In this document: piece after piece, positions 16,685-25,682 of the stretch
How positions within the stretch are numbered: the first letter of the stretch is position 1
Layout of the letters: each line of letters begins with the position of its first letter
Origin: Emticicia aquatilis
Lineage (GTDB): Bacteria; Bacteroidota; Bacteroidia; Cytophagales; Spirosomataceae
Direction: 5' to 3'
Assembly (NCBI RefSeq): GCF_014644295.1
Contig: NZ_BMKK01000001.1
Span: 310,001 to 374,000 of the forward strand
DNA length: 64,000 nt
Notes under the pieces: model-generated
Told to the model about the DNA's origin: nothing
What the model saw: only the letters and a program-made list of their open reading frames with translations
The model's database searches: none
Position numbers and translations under genes: made by a program

Positions 16685-19099
16685 TTAGCCTTTTATCCTT
16701 CTCAATTCATCTTCTGACCCAGAGCGACGATTACGAGCTTCTTTGATTTCTTTACTACCAAAACGATAATTAAAAGTTACACGAAGCAAGCGACCTTCAA
16801 ACTTAAATCTGAGATTGGTAGCAATACCTGCATATTCTGAATGATACCCTCCACGAGCAGTATTTAGCACATCACTAAATACAACTTTGAGCGTCGCATT
16901 GTCTTTTAAGAATTTTTTCTGTACGCCAGCATCCAGCATACCCATTGATGAGTTATAGTCAATGCGTCGATAAGGCGAATTATACCAACCCGAAAGTTCA
17001 AATGTCCAATTGTTTTTTAGCTTAAATGTGCTTTGACCATTTCCGTTAAAAGCTACTGTTTGGTTATTGATTATCAAGTTATTATCTAATTTTGCTCGCC
17101 ATAAATTATAGTAGCCATTCAAGTTAAGGTTAAGCTCCCACCATTTTGTAACTTGTGTATTAAGGCTCAAATCCAAGTTGAAACCTTCAGAATAATCGAG
17201 ATTTTCGGAAATAAAATAGGTTCTGCTGGCATCATACGGAATACGTAAACCCACAACAGGATATTTTGTACGCCAATACCCAAACGAGGTTGTTAGTTTT
17301 CCTTTATAAATATGCGTCAACTTGAAATTATTGGCATATTCGGGGCGAAGAAATGGATTCCCTTTTGAATAAACCAATTCATCAATTCGGTATTCAAACG
17401 GGTTGAGATTTTGATAGCTCGGACGATTGATTCGGCGACTATAATTGAGGTTAAACGAATGATTATCAGTGGCTTTATAAGAAATTGCCCCACTCGGAAA
17501 TAGGTTCAAATACGTAGTATCTACTTTATCTAAATCATTCTGCTTGAAACTCGTCAGCTTACCCAACGACTGCGTGTTTTCTGCTCGTAAACCCGCTTGA
17601 AGATTCCATTTTTTACCCAACGATTTGTTGTAATTGACGTAAGCAGCATATACTCGCTCGGTATATCTGAATTGATTACTACGGTCAATATCTCTGATTT
17701 CTTCATTCTGAATTTTAGTAAAAAAATCAAAAGTATTATCTGAGGTCACATCCGATAGCTTTACGCCATAAGACAACTTACCCTTTTTAAAAGGCTGTTC
17801 GTAGTCAATCTTAGCCGATTTTATGATAATATCAGTGGGCGTTTTTGTTACATAATTTCGGTCAAAAGATGGTCTATCGCTATTCAAAAAAGTATATCGG
17901 TTAGGTTGATAGCTAATGCCTCGTGAGCTAAAAATACCATAATCAGCATCGAAATTTAGTTCGTGTCCAGTAGTATCGGCATAGCGATAATTGATATTAA
18001 AATTCAGGTTTTTATTCTTTTCGGGGTTCGAGGTCTGTGAATATAAAACAGAAGAATCTGGTACGGTTGCGTATCTACGACCTATCAAAGTTTCACTTTC
18101 TCCACCGCCGTTATGGTCACTTACACGACCATTCAGATTAAAACCAATGGTATTTTTTGAATTAATAAAATAATCTGCACCCGCCTTCAAGTTACTCGAA
18201 GTATCTCGCCACAAGCCTCTCCAAGTTTTGTTATACATGATATTATTCAAAATCTGGTCATCGAGTGTTCGGTTATGCCAAGCACCTTGACTATAACTAT
18301 ACGTACCGAAAAGATTCACCTTTTTATCTCGATGATTGAGGCTCAAAGAAGAATTATACTTTGGCGTTATACCAAACATTCCGCCCAAACTGATGTTTCC
18401 GTTTGTTCCCATCTTTCGGTTTTTCTTTAGTCGAATATTGATAATACCTAAGTCGCCTGCTGCATCGTATTTGGCCGATGGATTCGTAATGATTTCGATG
18501 GCTTCAATATCGGCCGAATTCATACTTTTTAGTGTAGAAGCCAAATCTCTCCCACTCATCGGCGACGGGCGACCATCAATATAGATTCTGACACCCGATT
18601 TTCCTTTTACCAAAATATTTTCGTCTTTATCAACTTGTACACCTGGCGATTTTCGCATCAATTCTAAAGCATTTGTGCCAGTAGAGCTAATACTACTCTC
18701 TACATTGAATATCACTCTATCTTCTTTCACCTCAATCAAAGGCTTTGAAGCTACCACTTTTACTTCTTTTAATTGTTGTGCATCGGCAGTAAGTACGAAA
18801 GGATTAAAGTCAATATCAGTATCAATTACTTCAAAAATAGGCGAAGCAAAGGCACGAAAACCTACGGCCGAAATTTTCACAAAATACTTTCCTTTGGCTA
18901 CTCCATTGATTTTAAAACCACCGTTTTCATCGGCAATGTCTGCCTTAAAAAGTGTCGAATCGGTAGCGTTATGAAGCGAAATTGTAGCAAACGAAGCGGC
19001 CTCGTTTTGCTGGGTTTTAGCAGTGCCTTTTATGGCGTAGGTCTGAGCAAAGACATAGCTCGACAAGCTCGTGAGTAACACGAGTAATAGATTTTTCAT
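16685..19099 (-). CDS. TonB-dependent receptor-like outer-membrane barrel protein
   Basis: An 804-residue outer-membrane protein: signal peptide (to about residue 19, ending SYVFAQ), a CarboxypepD_reg domain (about 20-105; KGTAKTQQNEAASFATI), a plug (about 120-225; VDKDENILVKGKSGVRIYID, NPSAKYDAAGDLGIINI) and a beta barrel of the OMP_b-brl_3 kind. It lacks an adjacent SusD, so it is not a SusC-type glycan importer; the ligand is unknown. The ATG at 19099 begins the signal peptide; one at 19147 would add 16 unlikely residues. The promoter 180 bp upstream is bracketed by two palindromes. Confidence 0.88.
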   Translation of the reverse strand: MKNLLLVLLTSLSSYVFAQTYAIKGTAKTQQNEAASFATISLHNATDSTLFKADIADENGGFKINGVAKGKYFVKISAVGFRAFASPIFEVIDTDIDFNPFVLTADAQQLKEVKVVASKPLIEVKEDRVIFNVESSISSTGTNALELMRKSPGVQVDKDENILVKGKSGVRIYIDGRPSPMSGRDLASTLKSMNSADIEAIEIITNPSAKYDAAGDLGIINIRLKKNRKMGTNGNISLGGMFGITPKYNSSLSLNHRDKKVNLFGTYSYSQGAWHNRTLDDQILNNIMYNKTWRGLWRDTSSNLKAGADYFINSKNTIGFNLNGRVSDHNGGGESETLIGRRYATVPDSSVLYSQTSNPEKNKNLNFNINYRYADTTGHELNFDADYGIFSSRGISYQPNRYTFLNSDRPSFDRNYVTKTPTDIIIKSAKIDYEQPFKKGKLSYGVKLSDVTSDNTFDFFTKIQNEEIRDIDRSNQFRYTERVYAAYVNYNKSLGKKWNLQAGLRAENTQSLGKLTSFKQNDLDKVDTTYLNLFPSGAISYKATDNHSFNLNYSRRINRPSYQNLNPFEYRIDELVYSKGNPFLRPEYANNFKLTHIYKGKLTTSFGYWRTKYPVVGLRIPYDASRTYFISENLDYSEGFNLDLSLNTQVTKWWELNLNLNGYYNLWRAKLDNNLIINNQTVAFNGNGQSTFKLKNNWTFELSGWYNSPYRRIDYNSSMGMLDAGVQKKFLKDNATLKVVFSDVLNTARGGYHSEYAGIATNLRFKFEGRLLRVTFNYRFGSKEIKEARNRRSGSEDELRRIKG

Positions 19100-19259
19100 A
19101 AGAAATATTGTTATAGCTTTTTCATAAAATGTTATAGGGTACAGCACACGTTCATGAACCGTGACTGCTTAAAAGTTGTGTTGTTTCGCCTATTTTATTG
19201 TGAATACTTTATTAATCAGAAAAGGTTACACAATAAATTAGAAAGCGTAAAATTTTATC

Positions 19260-19275
19260 TACGAAATATTTCGTA
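19260..19275. promoter_or_regulatory. Palindromic operator O1
   Basis: TACGAAATATTTCGTA is a perfect 16-bp palindrome immediately downstream of the -7 box on the minus strand, covering the expected transcription start of the receptor gene. The same core occurs at 19314-19333. A repressor bound here would block initiation. Confidence 0.75.
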
Positions 19276-19276
19276 A

Positions 19277-19309
19277 CAAAGGTAAGATGAAATTTTTTAT
19301 GATTGCAAA
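19277..19309 (-). promoter_or_regulatory. Promoter of the outer-membrane receptor gene
   Basis: On the minus strand TTTG (19306-19309), 21 nt, then TACCTTTG (19277-19284): exact matches to both Bacteroidota boxes. Expected start near 19270 gives a leader of about 170 nt. It is bracketed by identical palindromes. Confidence 0.7.
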
Positions 19310-19313
19310 TTTT

Positions 19314-19333
19314 ATTACGAAATATTTCGTAAT
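19314..19333. promoter_or_regulatory. Palindromic operator O2
   Basis: ATTACGAAATATTTCGTAAT is a perfect 20-bp palindrome just upstream of the -33 box. Its centre is 56 bp from that of O1, so two dimers could bind and possibly bridge across the promoter. Confidence 0.75.
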
Positions 19334-19465
19334 TGTGATGAGCGGAGAAAAATAATGGAAGATTGGGGTTAGAAAAAATCTAATAACTATTGATAAACTT
19401 CTTAAAAAGAGTAAAAATCCTTAAGTCATTATTATAGAAAAGTCCAAACAGTCATCAAAAAAACA

Positions 19466-19490
19466 TCGGCATGGTTTAGAACCATGCCGA
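19466..19490 (-). terminator. Terminator of the tricorn-like gene
   Basis: An 11-bp perfect stem (TCGGCATGGTT/AACCATGCCGA) with a 3-nt loop, followed on the minus strand by a T-run, 26 bp after the stop. A closely similar hairpin occurs at 27209-27242. Confidence 0.85.
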
Positions 19491-19515
19491 CGTTAAAAAA
19501 ATTACTTCTTAAAAA

Positions 19516-22500
19516 TTATTTCTTAGCATTTATCTCTTTCAAAAGTTCATCGACGGCTGCTTTGAGTTGGTCGTCGGTGCCTTTAGCAATCCAATCTGGT
19601 TGGTTTTCTACGATAATATCTGGTACAGCTGGCCCGAGTTCTTGATTTTTATCGGTAGCTTTCGTGAACCAGCCACGAAACGGCAAACGTACAAACGAAC
19701 CATCCATTAAGCCTTTTCCGCCAGTCGAAATTACCGAACCATTGGTTGGGACACCCACCAATTTACCGATTCCGAGTGTTTTGTAGGCGTGCGAGAAAAT
19801 TTCAGCGTTTGAGTAACTGCCTTCATTACAAAGAGCAATCGAAGGTTTTGTCCAAGCAGCATAAACTAAGCGTTCGCCAGTTGGGTAGTAATCTTTAAAC
19901 TTCAATTTGTCTTTTTCCAAGTCATTGCTCGCTCCTCTCGGAATCGTGTAGGCATGTTGTTTGTAGTTCAAAATCGTCATTAAATAATCGGTCGTTGAAC
20001 CACCACCATTATAACGAACATCAATCAATAAACCTTCTTTTCCGTAGCCAGCTGCTGCAAATTCACGCTCAACAACCTCAAAACTCGGAAAATCCATGCC
20101 TTTGATATGAATATACCCTAAACGTCCGTTAGAATATTTTTCAACCAGTTTTTTACGGCCTTCTACCCATTCGTCATATAAATTATTTGATATATTGGCC
20201 GTAAGTCGGATAGCTACTTCACGAGTCTTTCCGTCAGCGGCTTTTACGGTCAATAATACTTTTTCATTCACCAAGCCATTCAGTAATTCATGGAAATTAG
20301 CATTTTCACTCACTGCTTCGCCATTAACTGCCGTAATTATATCACCTTCATTAAGTTTGCTTTTTTCTTTATCAGCTGGTGTTTCTGGCACAACATGATT
20401 GATTTTCACACCACCATTTACAGGCGAAATTTCTGCCCCCAACAATCCAGTTGCTTCACGTTGTGTTTCGGCTCGGTCGGTTACGGTAAGCCCCATGTGG
20501 CTTGAGTTGAGTTCACCCAACAAGAGGTTAAACATATCTCTGAAATCATTGCTCGTGCTGGCATTGATACAACGTTCTTTATATTTATCATGCAATTTTA
20601 CCCAGTCGTTTCCGTGGAATTTAGGGTCATAGAAACCATCACGGATAGTACGCCATGCTTCTTCAAAAACTTGCGTACGCTCGGCGTTATAGTCAACTTT
20701 CATTTTTGAAACGAAAGGTAGATTTTCTGAAACACTCGATTTGATGTCGATACGAGCCAAAGCTCCCTGACGGCTGTAATACAAATATTTTCCATCTTTA
20801 TCCATCGAAACTCCGCTCGGATTTGAGCCTCCCTTCGTGATTTCTTTCAAATCTTTTCCATCCCACTTGATACTGAATAAATCACGACCTTTGGCATTGC
20901 TGCTGCTGGTTGTGTAATAGAAAGTTTCTCCATCTTTCGAGATAACGAGGTCACCTTCGTCGCCAGGGAAGTTGGTAACTTGCACAACACGCTCATAGAT
21001 TTTATCGAAATCAATTTTAATTGGCTTCGGAGTCTTATCTTTTTTATCATTTGGTTTCGCTGGTGCTGCTTCGGCTGGCGTTTCACGCTCTTGCCAATCT
21101 TGGGTTTCTTTTTCCCAATCTTCTTTTTTGAGCCACACAAACCAAACATCGCCACTTCGACCCACACTACGTTCCGAAATAAAACCTAATTTTGAGCCAT
21201 CAGCACTCCAAAACGGACGACCATCGCCACGTGGATGCATCGAAACGTTGACAGGTTTTGAAGAATTATCGGCCGCCTGAATAAAAACTTCTTCGTTGAA
21301 ATATAAGTCTTCGAGCGAATACGCCAACCATTTATTATCAGGACTCCACACGATACTGCGTGGGGCTGCCCAACTATCATTCAATGTTTTTTCGTTAGAT
21401 AATTTTCCATCAGTAGAAATATCAGCTACTACAAAAGTGCCTCGGCCACGCACGTAGGCAATCTTTTTACCATCCGACGACACACTCATGTTGGTTTCAT
21501 CAGTCGGCGTTTTGGTGATTTGTACGAGTTCGTGTTTGAGCGATTTGAAAATATTGCGTTGAGTTGTATCGGCCGAACGAACCATATAAATATCGAAGTT
21601 TCCGTTGGCTCTATCGCTACTGAAAAGAAGCGTCGAATCATTCAGCCAAGTTGGTTCAACATCACGAAACCCATGCTCCGAAACATTGATGCTTCTCGAT
21701 TTCTCTTTATCGGCTTCTTTCACAAAAATTTCACCACGAATCGAGTAGGCCAATAATTTGCCATTGGGCGAAACAGCGTATTGGCCTGCTCCCGTTGAAA
21801 ACGTCTTTTGCTCGGAAGCATCCAGACGGTCGTCGGCACTGATTTGAACATTAAGTTTTTGAGCCGAACCTCCGCTGGTTTTTAGCGTGTAAAGATTCAT
21901 ATCTTTTTCAAAAACTATTGTTTTTCCATCAGTCGAAACGCTAAAGGCTCTGATTGATTCATCCTTAAAACTCGTTAGCTTTTCGGGTTTATCAGAAGCC
22001 TTGCCATTGGCATCAATTTTCAGGCGATAAATATTGTACGCACCATCATTGCTGCTCAAAAAATACAAAGTATTGCTACCAGCCCATTGCGGTGAAACAT
22101 CGTTTGTCTCGAAACCTGGCAATTGTTGGAAGGTTTTGTTTTGGGTATCGTAGAGCCAAAGGTCACGGTCTGAACTTCCTTTATACTCTTGGCGAGCAAC
22201 TGGATTAATATCGCCACGCACAAAGGCAATGAATCGGCCATCGGGGGAATAGATTGGGTCGAAACCAACGGCATCCAAAATGCGATATTCAGTACCACCT
22301 TTTGGGTTGATTGCGTAGGCTTCGTTAGGGCGTTCGATTTGCTTAAACTCTCGGTTGGTTGAGAACACAATCTTATCGGCTTGAGTCCAACTCGAAATAT
22401 TGTCTGCTCCCGAATGGAAAGTTAGTCGTTTAGGCATTCCGCCTTCGGTTGGCATGACAAAAATATCGTTATTGCCGAATCGTGCTCCCGAAAAAGCAAT

Positions 22501-22731
22501 TTGAGTACCATCTGGACTAAAAACTGGATTACCTTCGTAGGCTTCGTGAATAGTCAAGCGAGCGGCTTTTCCACCCGAACTTGGGACAGTCCAAATATCG
22601 CCTTGAAACGAAAAAGCTACCGTCGAACCATCTTTATTGATGGCTGGTTGGCGGAGCAGTAAATTGTTTTGTGCTTGTAAAAAAAGGCTTGAGCAGCCAA
22701 GAAATGCTGCGGTTAGGATAGTTTTTTTCAT
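19516..22731 (-). CDS. Tricorn-like S41 family protease
   Basis: A 1071-residue exported protein: signal peptide (1-20, ending FLQAQ), TolB/WD40-type beta-propeller repeats (about 25-640; repeated PVFSPDGTQIAFSG-like units), a PDZ domain (about 755-840; INHVVPETPADKEKSKLNEG) and an S41 peptidase domain (about 850-1060) with DVRYNGGGSTTDY and a likely catalytic serine near 973 in CNEGSYSNAE. The order matches tricorn proteases, which degrade peptides; a signal peptide puts this one in the periplasm. A good promoter lies upstream and a terminator follows, so it is a single-gene unit. Confidence 0.93.
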   Translation of the reverse strand: MKKTILTAAFLGCSSLFLQAQNNLLLRQPAINKDGSTVAFSFQGDIWTVPSSGGKAARLTIHEAYEGNPVFSPDGTQIAFSGARFGNNDIFVMPTEGGMPKRLTFHSGADNISSWTQADKIVFSTNREFKQIERPNEAYAINPKGGTEYRILDAVGFDPIYSPDGRFIAFVRGDINPVARQEYKGSSDRDLWLYDTQNKTFQQLPGFETNDVSPQWAGSNTLYFLSSNDGAYNIYRLKIDANGKASDKPEKLTSFKDESIRAFSVSTDGKTIVFEKDMNLYTLKTSGGSAQKLNVQISADDRLDASEQKTFSTGAGQYAVSPNGKLLAYSIRGEIFVKEADKEKSRSINVSEHGFRDVEPTWLNDSTLLFSSDRANGNFDIYMVRSADTTQRNIFKSLKHELVQITKTPTDETNMSVSSDGKKIAYVRGRGTFVVADISTDGKLSNEKTLNDSWAAPRSIVWSPDNKWLAYSLEDLYFNEEVFIQAADNSSKPVNVSMHPRGDGRPFWSADGSKLGFISERSVGRSGDVWFVWLKKEDWEKETQDWQERETPAEAAPAKPNDKKDKTPKPIKIDFDKIYERVVQVTNFPGDEGDLVISKDGETFYYTTSSSNAKGRDLFSIKWDGKDLKEITKGGSNPSGVSMDKDGKYLYYSRQGALARIDIKSSVSENLPFVSKMKVDYNAERTQVFEEAWRTIRDGFYDPKFHGNDWVKLHDKYKERCINASTSNDFRDMFNLLLGELNSSHMGLTVTDRAETQREATGLLGAEISPVNGGVKINHVVPETPADKEKSKLNEGDIITAVNGEAVSENANFHELLNGLVNEKVLLTVKAADGKTREVAIRLTANISNNLYDEWVEGRKKLVEKYSNGRLGYIHIKGMDFPSFEVVEREFAAAGYGKEGLLIDVRYNGGGSTTDYLMTILNYKQHAYTIPRGASNDLEKDKLKFKDYYPTGERLVYAAWTKPSIALCNEGSYSNAEIFSHAYKTLGIGKLVGVPTNGSVISTGGKGLMDGSFVRLPFRGWFTKATDKNQELGPAVPDIIVENQPDWIAKGTDDQLKAAVDELLKEINAKK

Positions 22732-22779
22732 ATAGCGTTAGTTTGTTGAAGGGCCAAAAATATAACCCCATTTCACTAA

Positions 22780-22808
22780 CAAAGTTATGATTTTTAGGCA
22801 ATTTTCAA
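22780..22808 (-). promoter_or_regulatory. Promoter of the tricorn-like gene
   Basis: On the minus strand TTG (22806-22808), 18 nt, then TAACTTTG (22780-22787), an exact TANNTTTG match, about 50 bp before the ATG. Confidence 0.55.
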
Positions 22809-22907
22809 CAAAAAAGAGAGCAAAGGATAGGTCTATCAGACCAAAACAGAAAAAACTGATACGATAATTTGAAGAAAAACAAAAAAACGACTAAATTTTG
22901 GAGATAA

Positions 22908-23444
22908 TTGAAATTCATTTTAAAACTCACAACTATGCTTTTCCTACTTTTCGCAATACTCAACATCACTTTCTTAATCGCATTTATTTACATTGGATAT
23001 AGAGCCATAGTTTTGGTCAGAAAAGAGATTGGACTTTGGGCTGCAATAGTTCTGGTTATTGGAGTACTTTCGAGTTCTTCATCAACTTCAAATAAAAATA
23101 ATACCAACTCAAACTTTAAAAATCTAAATAACCAGCAAAAAGTAATAAAAGGCTTATCAAAAATGAATTCTATTGTTCTTGAAGATAATTTACTGAACAC
23201 AGTAAATTTAATGGTTTTCTATACTATTGAAGATAGTACACAAAAAGCTTTTTACACTGAATCAAACTCTATGTTAACAGGTTTTACGGGGAGTCGTAAG
23301 TGGAATCCTGATAGAATTAATATTCATTTTATTGATAATAAACATTATTCCTACAATGTAAACGGCATCATGGAGTGGTATTTTTTAAAATCGGTTATCT
23401 ACAAAGAGTTAAAAACTTTTAAAGGTATTGCTGAAATCAAATAA
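22908..23444 (+). CDS. Membrane-anchored protein of unknown function
   Basis: A 178-residue protein with two hydrophobic segments (about 6-30 and 43-57), a Ser/Asn-rich linker (58-75) and a polar C-terminal domain (about 80-178). The frame opens with a TTG at 22908; an ATG at 22935 would give a protein nine residues shorter that still keeps the first segment, and I cannot decide between them. No family recognised. It ends 1 bp from the convergent SCO1 gene. Confidence 0.6.
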   Translation: MKFILKLTTMLFLLFAILNITFLIAFIYIGYRAIVLVRKEIGLWAAIVLVIGVLSSSSSTSNKNNTNSNFKNLNNQQKVIKGLSKMNSIVLEDNLLNTVNLMVFYTIEDSTQKAFYTESNSMLTGFTGSRKWNPDRINIHFIDNKHYSYNVNGIMEWYFLKSVIYKELKTFKGIAEIK

Positions 23445-23445
23445 A

Positions 23446-24132
23446 TCATTCAGTTTTCAAAACCTGAATATCTTTCACCAAATTCTCAACATCAAGCGGT
23501 AAAGTTGCATTATAAACCCCACGAATATATCCGTTTTTATCAATCAAAAAAGCATTTTCGGTGTGAAGAAACTCGTTTTTGTCTTTCTGTAAACCAATTT
23601 CTTTTTCGGCAAAGTACGATTGTCGGGCTAAAGCATAAATTTCATCCTTTTCGCCAGTGAGTAAATGCCATCGCTGAGAATCAATTTTCCAGCGATTAGC
23701 ATATTTTTTTAGTTGGGCTACGGTATCAGTGGCAGGCATAACCGAATGCGAAAGCATCAGTATATCAGCATCGTTTTTAAATGTATTATGTACAGTCAGT
23801 AAGTTTTGGGTCATGGTTGGGCAAATGCTTGGGCAAATCGTAAAGAAAAAATTAGCTACGTAAATTTTACCTTTAACGCTTTCGCTGGATACTCTTTTAC
23901 CATCTTGGTCAATAAAACTGAAATCAGCAATTTTATGCAGCTTTAGTGTATCAAGTTGTTTTTTTGTGTACCAGTTTGGTGTAAAGTCTGCTGTATTGTA
24001 GTAAGGTAAGTTTTCTTTTTGAGTTTGCTCTTTGGGTTGGCAGGCAAATAAAGCCAGAAATAGAATACAAATATATTTACATCCCCCTGCCCCATTCAAA
24101 GGGGGAATTATATTTACAATTTTAAAAATCAT
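23446..24132 (-). CDS. SCO1/SenC family copper-delivery lipoprotein
   Basis: A 228-residue thioredoxin-fold protein. The copper ligands are visible: C100 and C104 in CPSICP and H190 in EFLHTENAF. SCO proteins load copper into cytochrome oxidase CuA or reduce it. A lipobox at about residue 28-31 (LFAC) predicts membrane anchoring. Its ATG overlaps the TGA of the MORN gene (ATGA), so translation is coupled. Odd: the signal peptide starts with a non-hydrophobic insert, PPLNGAGG, encoded by a C5/G5 dispersed repeat. Confidence 0.9.
   Translation of the reverse strand: MIFKIVNIIPPLNGAGGCKYICILFLALFACQPKEQTQKENLPYYNTADFTPNWYTKKQLDTLKLHKIADFSFIDQDGKRVSSESVKGKIYVANFFFTICPSICPTMTQNLLTVHNTFKNDADILMLSHSVMPATDTVAQLKKYANRWKIDSQRWHLLTGEKDEIYALARQSYFAEKEIGLQKDKNEFLHTENAFLIDKNGYIRGVYNATLPLDVENLVKDIQVLKTE
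24081..24108. repeat. C5/G5 dispersed palindromic repeat inside the SCO1 signal peptide
   Basis: CCCCC (24083-24087) and GGGGG (24101-24105) flank a short loop; on the other strand it encodes the PPLNGAGG part of the SCO1 N-terminus. A related copy lies at 51794-51820, also within the first codons of a gene. Confidence 0.65.
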
Positions 24133-24713
24133 TTTTTAGCTCGAAAAGTATTGTTTTCTACTACTGAAACACAGTTTTTTACACCTGGTAAGCCAAATCG
24201 GCGACCATCTTTTATGACATAATTAGCTTTGAGAGAGCCATCATCAAACCACATTTGCTGCTGACCTTCTTCGTGACCATTCACGTAATGAAACACTTCG
24301 GCAAGTTTTCCATCGGGAAACCAATCTTTTTGCTCGCCGTGATGTTCGCCGTTTTTAAAATGATATTCAAAGCGGAGTTTTCCATCGGGCCACCATGCAC
24401 GATGTGTACCTTCTTTTTTGCCTTTTTCGTAATAACGTTCTTCGGCTAATCGACCATCTTCGTACCAAGTTTTACTCCATCCGTGTTCTTTTCCTGCTAC
24501 AAAAGTCGAAACTTTGGCGGTATCTTGATTAGCAAAAAGCAAGAATTGAGTACCAGAAAAAGGCTTATTTTCATACAGCAAAACCCCTTGATTATGCGAA
24601 AAAGCAGCATTATTGGCTTCGACTTTTATCAGCGGAGTAGTTATTTTGGTTACTTGCCGACAAGCAGCCAACAATAACCAAAGGCTACTTAGAAACAGTA
24701 CCTGCCGTGCCAT
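24129..24713 (-). CDS. MORN-repeat lipoprotein (YwqK-like)
   Basis: A 194-residue lipoprotein: lipobox LLAAC near residue 18, then five or so toxin-antitoxin YwqK-like/MORN repeats of the form W-x-x-D-G-x-L-x-x-x-x-x-x-x-x-G (DGRLAEERYYEKG, DGKLRFEYHFKNGE, DGKLAEVFHYVNG, DGSLKANYVIKDG). Such repeats form stacked beta hairpins and are probably surface or periplasmic binding modules. The ATG at 24713 gives the cleanest signal peptide; it overlaps the end of the YHYH gene by 29 bp. Middle gene of the YHYH-MORN-SCO1 operon. Confidence 0.82.
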   Translation of the reverse strand: MARQVLFLSSLWLLLAACRQVTKITTPLIKVEANNAAFSHNQGVLLYENKPFSGTQFLLFANQDTAKVSTFVAGKEHGWSKTWYEDGRLAEERYYEKGKKEGTHRAWWPDGKLRFEYHFKNGEHHGEQKDWFPDGKLAEVFHYVNGHEEGQQQMWFDDGSLKANYVIKDGRRFGLPGVKNCVSVVENNTFRAKK

Positions 24714-25494
24714 AGAAGCCATTGCCATTGATGTAAGGGTCTGCGTCAGTGATGTGATAATGATAAATACCGTTCGGGTATTCGGTAGTAGCGTGCGAGT
24801 GTCCGTGATAGCCGTCCAAATCGCTATTGCTTACGGTTTTGCCTTTTTCAAGTGGCCCATAAACAGGGTAACCATCTAACAAAAAGCCCAAAAGTGCATC
24901 TTTCCCTTTTTGAGCGGTTAGGTAAGTTGGCTCAACGTGATAATGATACTGGCCTTGTTGCTGTGGGTGTCCGTTATATTGGTCAAAGCCGTTCACTTCG
25001 TTGGTCAAAGGAGCATTCATTGCCGCATATTGATTGAAAAACGGTACGCCATTGAGCGAAACACCAATCGGGCCGAGCGGTGTAGCACTTGTAGAACTTG
25101 CTTTTGTTGGATTTATAGGAATCTTAAAAACCAAACTTTGCGAAGCAATTCTATTAGGATTCAAGGCAAACTTTGTATTTGTTCCGTTGTAAGCTTCGTA
25201 TTTTGCAGTAGCCCACTGTGTATCTTTATAATATGGGCTTTTGTGGTCTGGCAAACCATTGGTTTTAATTACGGCGTAGTTTCCTTCAATATAGACCTCT
25301 GTTGCTCCATAAATCTTCTTGAAGATTTCGAGCGAAGTAGTTGCATTGGCGGTTGTTGTGGTTGTCGAACTCGAACCAGTTGTACCAGTGGTTGAAGTTG
25401 TATTGGGCGATAAGTCAGACTCATTACCACAAGCCGAAACCAAAAGCATGACATTGACAATTATAACACAAATAGATATGACTGACTTTTTCAT
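24685..25494 (-). CDS. YHYH-domain lipoprotein
   Basis: A 269-residue lipoprotein with lipobox C22 (LLVSAC), a Thr/Ser-rich low-complexity linker (about 32-52) and a YHYH domain (about 90-265) with QGQYHYHVEPTYL, LLGFLLDGYPVYGP and GIYHYHITDADPY. The paired Y-H-Y-H motifs resemble metal-binding sites; function is not established. It heads an operon with a MORN lipoprotein and SCO1, which suggests a link to copper handling or surface redox chemistry, as an inference from context. Confidence 0.87.
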   Translation of the reverse strand: MKKSVISICVIIVNVMLLVSACGNESDLSPNTTSTTGTTGSSSTTTTTANATTSLEIFKKIYGATEVYIEGNYAVIKTNGLPDHKSPYYKDTQWATAKYEAYNGTNTKFALNPNRIASQSLVFKIPINPTKASSTSATPLGPIGVSLNGVPFFNQYAAMNAPLTNEVNGFDQYNGHPQQQGQYHYHVEPTYLTAQKGKDALLGFLLDGYPVYGPLEKGKTVSNSDLDGYHGHSHATTEYPNGIYHYHITDADPYINGNGFYGTAGTVSK

Positions 25495-25682
25495 TGGAGT
25501 TGATTTTTAAAGTGAAACATTGATTAGTTGAAAGTGTTTTTACTCGTAAAGTTCAATCCATAGAATACTGCTTTGGTCAATGTTTTTTTAGAATTTAAAA
25601 TTTAGATGCACTTACTTTTAAAAACTTGCGGTCTTTTTTAATTTTTTTCCGAATAAATTCGGCAGTATTATCGGTTATTCTT

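Noticed and set aside
20847-21167. 106-residue minus-strand frame inside the tricorn-like gene
   Set aside because: Alternative frame within a continuous conserved coding sequence.
24937-25395. 152-residue plus-strand frame opposite the YHYH gene
   Set aside because: Cys/Ile-rich composition typical of antisense frames; the YHYH motifs define the real strand.
25650-25663. CCGAAT/ATTCGG hairpin as terminator of the sigma operon
   Set aside because: The T-run is on the wrong side for the minus strand and the stem is only 6 bp.
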